This document shows, piece by piece, positions 1-5,395 of a DNA stretch of 13,637 nt; the first letter of the stretch is position 1, and each line of letters opens with the position of its first letter. The stretch covers positions 1-13,637 of the forward strand of contig DATDVC010000004.1 of NCBI GenBank assembly GCA_036517695.1, written 5' to 3'. The notes under the pieces were generated by a model. That model made no database searches, was not told the origin of the DNA, and was given only the letters and a program-made list of their open reading frames with translations. Origin of the DNA: DATDVC01 sp036517695 (GTDB taxonomy: Bacteria > Patescibacteriota > Minisyncoccia > Phycocordibacterales > WO2-35-19). Made by a program: the position numbers and the translations under genes.

Positions 1-97
1 TGAGGATCACGGTCCACCACTTGGCATCATTGAAAATCGGTGGCCTTGCCGACTCGACGGAAGGAATTTTATTTTTTTTAAATTTAAAAAAATTCAT
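1..97 (-). CDS. Partial protein in pilus operon, probable membrane protein (5' end only)
   Basis: An ATG at 97-95 opens a frame without stops to the window edge, giving 32 codons; the 3' end is missing. It starts 1 nt after the pilO stop (TAA-A-ATG), and AGGA (110-107) lies 9 nt upstream inside the end of pilO, a plausible Shine-Dalgarno. The visible peptide begins MNFFKFKKNK, a lysine-rich cytoplasmic-type N-terminus. It continues through a Pro-rich stretch and ends with WWTVIL, which looks like the start of a membrane segment. A lysine-rich N-terminus before a membrane span, right after pilO, suggests another single-pass component of the pilus platform. It holds the position of pilP in proteobacterial operons, but homology to PilP cannot be judged from 32 residues. 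Translational coupling to pilO is likely from the spacing. Confidence 0.6.
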   Translation of the reverse strand, partial: MNFFKFKKNKIPSVESARPPIFNDAKWWTVIL

Positions 98-98
98 T

Positions 99-623
99 TT
101 ATTTGTTCCTAAAAACTACGAATTCTATAAAGCCCGACCAAACACCTAAAGACTTGGCGTCCAAACTGATTTCTCTAACCAAAACCCCAAAAGTCATTTT
201 CTCGATTTTTTCTAAAAAAATCATCGTCTCCTGCCAACCACCTTCTACATTCATCCTTACCACAACATCCTCTTTTGTAGATTTGGGCTGATCGGATTTG
301 ACATCAAGAGCGCTAATTTCAAACTTTAAACCAGAAACATTTGCGGCTTCTTCTATTGTCTCTATAAATTTAACCTCATCTCCTTTTTCGATGAAAAAAT
401 TGCGGAGCACATCAATCTCTTCCTTGTAAGCTTCCGAGGCGGTTTTTATCGCGGCAACTCTCTTTTCTCTCCCTAGCTTCGATTCAGAGTCACCATAATA
501 GGTCTCAATTTTAGCTATTTCAGAATTCACCAAAAACAGTCCTAAAACATAGATGGCCACTGACAATCCCGCTGCAACAGACGAAGCAATGATTAGAGTT
601 TTTTTAGGAATCCAATTTTTCAT
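99..623 (-). CDS. pilO: Type IV pilus inner-membrane platform protein, PilO-like
   Basis: Encodes 174 aa. A short cytoplasmic Lys-rich N-terminus is followed by one transmembrane helix (about residues 9-33). Then comes a charged, heptad-like helical region (about 35-85) and a small alpha/beta domain (about 85-172). This is the PilO layout: membrane helix, coiled coil, ferredoxin-like periplasmic domain. Length is slightly below the usual 200 or so residues. PilO pairs with PilN on the outer face of the membrane and helps align the pilus machine. Sequence similarity within this family is low, so the assignment rests on architecture and on the order pilM-pilN-pilO. The ATG at 623 lies 12 nt after the pilN stop. 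No Shine-Dalgarno is visible before it, so expression probably depends on coupling with pilN. GspM-like proteins of type II secretion have a similar layout and are the main alternative. Confidence 0.78.
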   Translation of the reverse strand: MKNWIPKKTLIIASSVAAGLSVAIYVLGLFLVNSEIAKIETYYGDSESKLGREKRVAAIKTASEAYKEEIDVLRNFFIEKGDEVKFIETIEEAANVSGLKFEISALDVKSDQPKSTKEDVVVRMNVEGGWQETMIFLEKIEKMTFGVLVREISLDAKSLGVWSGFIEFVVFRNK

Positions 624-635
624 ATTGTTTCTGTT

Positions 636-1187
636 CTAATTAGACTCGTTTTTTATAGTAAGGTTCATTGAGAAAGGAACATCTCTATCCTTGGTAAAAC
701 TCCCGACCGGCACCTCGACCGATTCAAAACCCTCCAACTTGTTTAAGGCATCGCTGAAATCAACCAGAGACTCTCTGTCTTTAGAAATCCCCGATATAAC
801 GACGCTCATGTTTTGTTTGGATTTTTCCGCTTGCCTTCGAAAAGTAATGGATTTTAAAGTTATTTCCGAAGAGATGGGCGAGACTATTTTTGAAAAAACA
901 TCCAGAGCGGAAGTTTTTGTCATTGCTTCTCCCATAAGCTCCAATTTAGACTCTATTTCGTTTGGAATCAAAAGGTAAGATTTTGTCAACTCTGCGTCTT
1001 CGACCCTTGTTGAAGAATTATCCGAAACCGCGTTGTCGAATTGGACCTTGGTCAAAAAAAACGGTGGCAGGAGCATGATGGTCCCGATGATCATCGACAC
1101 AGAAATAAAAACATTTGCCACAATAATAAACCTCAACTTAAGGCCGTGTCTTATCGCATCTTTATCTGTTTGTGGCAAGAGATTCAT
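636..1187 (-). CDS. pilN: Type IV pilus inner-membrane platform protein, PilN-like
   Basis: Encodes 183 aa. The protein opens with MNLLPQ. The N-terminal Asn-Leu-Leu-Pro motif is the conserved cytoplasmic tail by which PilN docks into PilM, and it is the best single piece of evidence here. A transmembrane helix follows (about residues 18-42), then a helical stretch (about 60-95) and an alpha/beta domain (about 95-180) resembling the PilN/GspL-C fold. PilN bridges cytoplasmic PilM and membrane PilO in the pilus alignment complex. The ATG at 1187 is 14 nt after the pilM stop. An ATG at 1197 is closed at once by TGA, so 1187 is the only sensible start. No Shine-Dalgarno is seen. Length is normal for the family. 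Confidence 0.82.
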   Translation of the reverse strand: MNLLPQTDKDAIRHGLKLRFIIVANVFISVSMIIGTIMLLPPFFLTKVQFDNAVSDNSSTRVEDAELTKSYLLIPNEIESKLELMGEAMTKTSALDVFSKIVSPISSEITLKSITFRRQAEKSKQNMSVVISGISKDRESLVDFSDALNKLEGFESVEVPVGSFTKDRDVPFSMNLTIKNESN

Positions 1188-1201
1188 TTTGCACGCATTA
1201 T

Positions 1202-2167
1202 TTATAAAGTATTTGAAAGCGCCGCTCCGACCGGCCCAGCAAAATTTATCGACTCCTCGTAGCTCAAACTTGGGGTTTTTTCATTTATCTCAAGCACATT
1301 TGACCAGACATTTGCGAGCTTTACTTCTCTTTTTGATAAATCTTTTTTGGAAACCGACTCTACAGTTTTTTGGGCAAACTCAAATTCCCCGCAAACAAAT
1401 ACTATTTTTATGGGCGACTTCTCCTCTTTTTCATACCTTGAGGAATACTCGAGAAATTTGTCGTACTCATCAAGAAAATTATGCTCATAAGTCCCTTCAT
1501 ATACATATCTTAGAGTCGAAAAGATGACCGCAGAATTTCTCACCAGATAAATTCCAATCCTGTCTTTTCTTGCGTGAACAATACAGGCGGATCCGGAAAA
1601 ATTTTTCGGCATTAGAGCGTTGGCTATAGCTTGAGATTCATGCACTGCACCTGCAGGGTTGAGGCCTCCAAGCTTGATTGCTTCCGAAAATTTTTCAACT
1701 TCCTTTTTTACCGACGCGGCCACTACAACATCCGCTCCGTATTCGGAGCCCAACTGACGGACTCCTAGCGGTTCAAAATCAAATATGGTTTCGGAAAGAG
1801 GAAGTGGCACATTTTCTTCTATGGAAAACGCCAAAGCTTCGGTGACACTGCTCCCCTTCGCAAGTGGGGCGGATGTCCTAAATAGATAGATTAGCTCGTC
1901 CGGAATAGCAAACGACACGAAAGATTCCGAGGAAAAAAACTTTTTTATCTCGGAAATTTTTGTGGCGAGCTCTTTGAGGTTTTCTATCTTTCCGTCAGAG
2001 ATTACACCCTTCTCTAGCGGAATAATTATGCTTTTTATTTCAGGATTTGTGTTTGAACCATCAAGAAACATTGCCTTTACACTTGAGCTAGAAAAGGACA
2101 TGCCGATGTGCCCAGGAGAAACAAATTGCGGTAAAGGAAAATATTTTAAAACGCGCTCGAACTTCAT
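1202..2167 (-). CDS. pilM: Type IV pilus assembly protein PilM-like (actin/FtsA-fold), with degenerate nucleotide motifs
   Basis: Encodes 321 aa with no signal peptide or membrane helix, so it is cytoplasmic. PilM has an FtsA-like actin fold, binds ATP and recruits the PilN tail. Family landmarks can be followed: a phosphate-1-like segment IGMSFSSSSVKAMFL (21-35), VPLPLSETIFDFEPLG (120-135), a segment near PAGAVHESQAIANAL (171-185) where PilM usually has its second domain, a phosphate-2 position ACIVHARKDRIGIYLV (194-209), VCGEFE (258-263) where a GGG-type adenosine motif is expected, and FAGPVGAAL (309-317) at the C-terminus. The usual DIGSSS and DIGA-type motifs are not intact, so ATP binding may be altered or lost. 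The NLLP motif of the next gene product and the gene order strongly support the call. It starts 18 nt after ruvX with no Shine-Dalgarno; a TGATATAAT element ends 6 nt before the ATG. Confidence 0.82.
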   Translation of the reverse strand: MKFERVLKYFPLPQFVSPGHIGMSFSSSSVKAMFLDGSNTNPEIKSIIIPLEKGVISDGKIENLKELATKISEIKKFFSSESFVSFAIPDELIYLFRTSAPLAKGSSVTEALAFSIEENVPLPLSETIFDFEPLGVRQLGSEYGADVVVAASVKKEVEKFSEAIKLGGLNPAGAVHESQAIANALMPKNFSGSACIVHARKDRIGIYLVRNSAVIFSTLRYVYEGTYEHNFLDEYDKFLEYSSRYEKEEKSPIKIVFVCGEFEFAQKTVESVSKKDLSKREVKLANVWSNVLEINEKTPSLSYEESINFAGPVGAALSNTL

Positions 2168-2173
2168 GCAGAA

Positions 2174-2182
2174 ATTATATCA
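2174..2182 (-). promoter_or_regulatory. Extended -10 promoter element directly before pilM
   Basis: On the minus strand this reads TGATATAAT, a perfect extended -10 (TGnTATAAT). A -35-like TAGACA lies 14 nt upstream of the hexamer, closer than normal, but an extended -10 can work without a good -35. The hexamer ends 6 nt before the pilM ATG, so transcription would start at about the A of the ATG and give a leaderless mRNA. This would let pilM-pilN-pilO be transcribed independently of the ATPase and ruvX. Confidence 0.55.
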
Positions 2183-2185
2183 CAA

Positions 2186-2578
2186 TCAATTTTTGTCTAT
2201 GAAAGATTGGAGGATAATCGCGGCGGCAGAAGCGTCATGGAGACGGTTTTTGCCCTGTAGATGTTCTGCCTGGGAAGAAGTCATGAATTCTGGTTCAAAA
2301 AATATTTCAGTGGGAAATCTTTCTTTCAAAAATTTTTCTTCCAAATTTTTTTTAAATTTTTCTATTTCACGCATTATCGGATTCGGTTCTCCTTTGAAGT
2401 TTTTTGATTCGCCCAAAATTATTTTTTCGGCATTTTCTTCTTTGGCTATTTTCCAAACTTCCTCCAAGAGTTTTTTGTTGTTTTCCAAAACACAACGAGG
2501 GAAAGCAAGGGTATTAGTCTCATCAGAGACTGCGATACCAACCCTTTTACTTCCAAAATCAATTCCCAAATACTTCAT
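2186..2578 (-). CDS. ruvX: RuvX/YqgF-family RNase H-fold nuclease (pre-16S rRNA processing type)
   Basis: Encodes 130 aa, the normal length. The N-terminal GIDFGSKRVGIAVSD (5-19) is the family signature with the first acidic residue at D7. The C-terminal HDASAAAIILQSFID (114-128) supplies the last acidic residue, D115. Between them the usual GLP-N-G and DER-T-T segments are changed: ILGESKNFKGEPNPIM (54-69) and FEPEFMTSSQAE (94-105), with E97 in the place of the central Glu. All three acidic positions of an RNase H-like site are therefore present. YqgF/RuvX is known for processing the 5' end of 16S rRNA precursor and is near-universal in bacteria. The ATG lies 1 nt after the ATPase stop (TAATATG), so the two genes are probably translationally coupled. 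It has no mechanistic link to the pilus genes; the linkage is probably just operon packing. Confidence 0.95.
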   Translation of the reverse strand: MKYLGIDFGSKRVGIAVSDETNTLAFPRCVLENNKKLLEEVWKIAKEENAEKIILGESKNFKGEPNPIMREIEKFKKNLEEKFLKERFPTEIFFEPEFMTSSQAEHLQGKNRLHDASAAAIILQSFIDKN

Positions 2579-2579
2579 A

Positions 2580-5267
2580 TTATTCTTCAGTTTTAAACTT
2601 TATTCTGTAAAAAAATTTTCTGATTTCTTCTACTAAAACCACCGATGCGGCTATTGGAACAATATAGAGCCAATCTTTGGGCGACAAAGGAACGAGGTGG
2701 AGAACTTTCTGCATAAAAGAATTTTCAAGAGCAAAAATCTGGAGTGCTACAACGATAAATGTTGCCGCCACCAGAGACGGATTTGAAAAAGGATTCATCC
2801 GGAAAACCGACTTGTTTTCCGATCGGCAATTCCAAGCATTGAACCACTGAAAAACGGCGAGCGTAACCAGAGCCATGGTTTGAGCTTTGGCAATACCTAA
2901 TTCCGAAGAAATATCAATGTGATCCAGAAAAACCCAAAAAGTTCCGAGAGCCATGGGAATAGACATCGACATCATCCTTACCGCCATCAACTTATCAACA
3001 ATCCACTTCTTCGGAGTTTTAAATGCCTCCTTCATCAAAACGCCTTCTTTCGGCTCCATGGCCAGAGCAATAGTCAAAAAACCGTCTGTAACAAAATTTA
3101 GCCAGATGATTTGAGTCGCAAGAAGAGGTAGAGGGTAGCCGGAAAATATTGCTGTGGTTATTACCAAAATTTCACCAAGACTGGTGGAAAAAAGATAGAG
3201 AATTACCTTTTTGATTGTTTTGTAAATGCTTCTTCCCTCTTCGGCGGCGCGAACTATGCCGGTAAAATCATCATTTAGAAGCACCAGATCGCTTGCCTCT
3301 TTGGCGACTTCGGTTCCGATTTGGCCCATAGCCACGCCCAAATCGGCCGCAACCAAAGAAGGCGCATCGTTGACCCCGTCTCCAGTCATGGCAACTATTT
3401 CACCGCGCTTCCTAAACAATTCGATTATCCTTAGTTTGTGTTCGGGCGTAACGCGAGCAAAAATAGTTGTGTTTTTAAGTTTAGCCAAAAGATCATCTTC
3501 AGACATCAAATCTATTTCTTCGCCCGTAAGGATATGGTCTCCATCACGAAAAATACCCGCCTCTCGGCCTATGGATTCGGCAGTAAGCCGGTGATCTCCG
3601 GTTATCATCACCGGACGCATTCCGGCTTGGCGGACACTTAGAACGGCTTCTTTCACCTCTTCCCTCAAGGCATCGCTCATTCCCAAAAAACCCACAAAAG
3701 AAAGGTTGGTTAAGTTTTCAATTCCGCTTTCTTTGTCTGAATTTTGATTTACAGCACAAGCCACCACTCGCAGTCCATCTTTGGCAAATCGATAGAAAAC
3801 TTCTTCCAATGCTTGTCTTTTTTCTTTATCAAGAGCTGTGAGTTCATTTTCTCCCCAAACAAATGAACACATGTCTATGATTTTCTCCGGCGCCCCGACA
3901 ACTGAGATGAAATTTTTGCCGTCCACAACTCTTTCCGTAGCGTGATATTTTTTTGCGTAGTCAAAAGGTTGTTCAAATTTTTTCGGATATTCATGATCCA
4001 AAACGTCTCGCGAGAAACCGATTTTTTGGGAAAAAGAAAGCATGGCGACTTCAGTCGGATCACCGGCAGTCCTCCACTTGTTGGACTCCTCAACCCAAGA
4101 CATTTTGGCATTGGTGCAAAAAGCCGATATCTTGCCTATAAACAAAAGCTCCGGGTGGCTCAATGGGTCAATCATTTTTCCAGCCAACAGCAACTCCCCC
4201 TTCGGTTCATACCCACTGCCAGTAACTTCAAAATCTTTGCCACCAGTAAAAACTCGCCGTACCACCATTTCATTTCTGGTTAGCGTTCCTGTTTTGTCTA
4301 CGGCAACAATTTTGGTTTGTCCCAAGGCCTCAACGGCCTGCAAGCGTTTTACTAAAACATGGTGGCGAGACATACGCCTCACCCCAGTCGCAAGAACCAG
4401 AGTTATAACTATCGGCAAACCCTCCGGTATGACGGAGACAGCGAGAGCTACCGTTGTTGTAAACATATATTGGAGTGGCTTACCAGTTAACACCCCGACA
4501 CCAACAAGAACTACACTCAAGACAAAGACTGCGACAATTATTGCCCTTGAAAGATACCTGATGTTCGTTTTCAGAGGAATTTCGGTGTCGATAGCATTTA
4601 TTTTTTGGGCTATTTTGCCTATCTCGGTTGATATGCCGGTCGCGACCACCACAGCCACTCCATTGCCGGAAAGTACATTGGTTCCTTTAAAGACCATGTT
4701 TTTTTGATCTACAATGGGAACGTTTTTTACGGTTATCATCGCCCCGGATTTTAGAACCGGCCCTGATTCTCCGGTAAGCGACGCTTCATCTATTTTTAAG
4801 GTGTTATCGAGTATGATCCGAGCATCAGCCGGAACTTTTTCGCCCTCTTGAAGGACCACGACATCCCCCGGCACAACATCTCCGCCCTTGATTACAATCT
4901 CTTTATCTCCTCTTAAAACCGTAGCGGCAGTTTCTGTAAATTTCTTCAGCGCAAGCAAAGTATTTTGCGCCTTCCCCTCTTGAAAAGCGCCGACAACTGC
5001 ATTGAAAACCAAGACAATGGCTATTATAAGAGCGTCAACTTTTTCACCCATCGCAAAAACCATAAATGCCGCCGCAAAGAGAACATATATCAACGGGCTT
5101 TGGAATTGCCTGAAAAAAATTGTCGCCAGACTATCAACCTTGCCCTCGGGCAACCTATTTGCCCCATAAATCTTGAGTCGTTCGGAGGCCTCTTTTTCAG
5201 ATAGCCCGCTTTCGCGCGAATGAAGCTTTTCCAAAACCTCTGTTGCAGAGCTTGTGTGCCAAGACAT
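2580..5267 (-). CDS. P2-type cation-transporting ATPase (Ca2+-ATPase-like, SERCA/PMR1 group)
   Basis: Encodes 895 aa from the chosen ATG. Numbering from there: an N-terminal cation-ATPase segment SWHTSSATEVLEKL; the actuator motif TGES (165-168); the M4 motif IPEGLP (from 280); the phosphorylation site DKTGTLT with D324; GDPTEVA (402-408) in the nucleotide domain; TGDHR (556-560); and the hinge TGDGVND (628-634). M5 reads STSLGE and M6 NFVTDG, followed by four C-terminal membrane helices. This is a complete P2A-like pump that would use ATP to move Ca2+ or another divalent cation across the membrane. The start at 5267 has AGGA 5 nt upstream and matches the family N-terminus. The frame also allows ATG 5306 (preceded by GGGGGTG) and TTG 5318, adding 13 or 17 residues. 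It is the first gene of the minus-strand operon and is divergent from the 977-aa secreted protein. The transported ion cannot be fixed from sequence alone. Confidence 0.95.
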   Translation of the reverse strand: MSWHTSSATEVLEKLHSRESGLSEKEASERLKIYGANRLPEGKVDSLATIFFRQFQSPLIYVLFAAAFMVFAMGEKVDALIIAIVLVFNAVVGAFQEGKAQNTLLALKKFTETAATVLRGDKEIVIKGGDVVPGDVVVLQEGEKVPADARIILDNTLKIDEASLTGESGPVLKSGAMITVKNVPIVDQKNMVFKGTNVLSGNGVAVVVATGISTEIGKIAQKINAIDTEIPLKTNIRYLSRAIIVAVFVLSVVLVGVGVLTGKPLQYMFTTTVALAVSVIPEGLPIVITLVLATGVRRMSRHHVLVKRLQAVEALGQTKIVAVDKTGTLTRNEMVVRRVFTGGKDFEVTGSGYEPKGELLLAGKMIDPLSHPELLFIGKISAFCTNAKMSWVEESNKWRTAGDPTEVAMLSFSQKIGFSRDVLDHEYPKKFEQPFDYAKKYHATERVVDGKNFISVVGAPEKIIDMCSFVWGENELTALDKEKRQALEEVFYRFAKDGLRVVACAVNQNSDKESGIENLTNLSFVGFLGMSDALREEVKEAVLSVRQAGMRPVMITGDHRLTAESIGREAGIFRDGDHILTGEEIDLMSEDDLLAKLKNTTIFARVTPEHKLRIIELFRKRGEIVAMTGDGVNDAPSLVAADLGVAMGQIGTEVAKEASDLVLLNDDFTGIVRAAEEGRSIYKTIKKVILYLFSTSLGEILVITTAIFSGYPLPLLATQIIWLNFVTDGFLTIALAMEPKEGVLMKEAFKTPKKWIVDKLMAVRMMSMSIPMALGTFWVFLDHIDISSELGIAKAQTMALVTLAVFQWFNAWNCRSENKSVFRMNPFSNPSLVAATFIVVALQIFALENSFMQKVLHLVPLSPKDWLYIVPIAASVVLVEEIRKFFYRIKFKTEE

Positions 5268-5395
5268 AAGTGTCCTGCATTTTAGCAACTTATACACAAA
5301 GTGCATAGACACCCCCAATTTACATGTGCGATAATTTCATTGATGTGTGTTTAATACACTATATTTATTAGCATTCAACTTTTATAAATTATAAT
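5268..5395. promoter_or_regulatory. Divergent intergenic region with candidate promoters for the ATPase operon and the secreted-protein operon
   Basis: This AT-rich gap separates two divergent operons. On the minus strand, TATAAG (5294-5289) would give a short leader carrying the AGGA that precedes ATPase ATG 5267; no convincing -35 goes with it. On the plus strand, TATAAA (5383-5388) ends 7 nt before ATG 5396, and a second TATAAT (5390-5395) abuts the ATG. There is no Shine-Dalgarno for the secreted protein. A longer alternative plus-strand promoter could be TTGATG (5340-5345) with TATATT (5360-5365), but its 14-nt spacer is poor. GTGT and ACAC half-sites face each other around 5347-5359, too weak to call an operator. 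Confidence 0.35.

Noticed and set aside
1033..1527. Plus-strand open frame of 164 codons across pilN/pilM
   Set aside because: It is antisense to two genes with clear family features, has no family motif or ribosome binding site, and its composition fits a shadow frame.
1962..2636. Plus-strand open frame of 224 codons across pilM/ruvX
   Set aside because: Antisense to ruvX with its intact motifs; Ser/Phe-rich sequence is typical of the complement of Lys/Glu-rich coding DNA.
4042..4707. Plus-strand open frame of 221 codons inside the ATPase
   Set aside because: The opposite strand has continuous P-type ATPase motifs through this stretch; no motif in the plus frame.
5268..5318. Longer ATPase starting at TTG 5318 or ATG 5306
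   Set aside because: ATG 5267 has AGGA 5 nt upstream and matches the family N-terminus. ATG 5306 is preceded by GGGGGTG and stays possible, but the extra residues match nothing.
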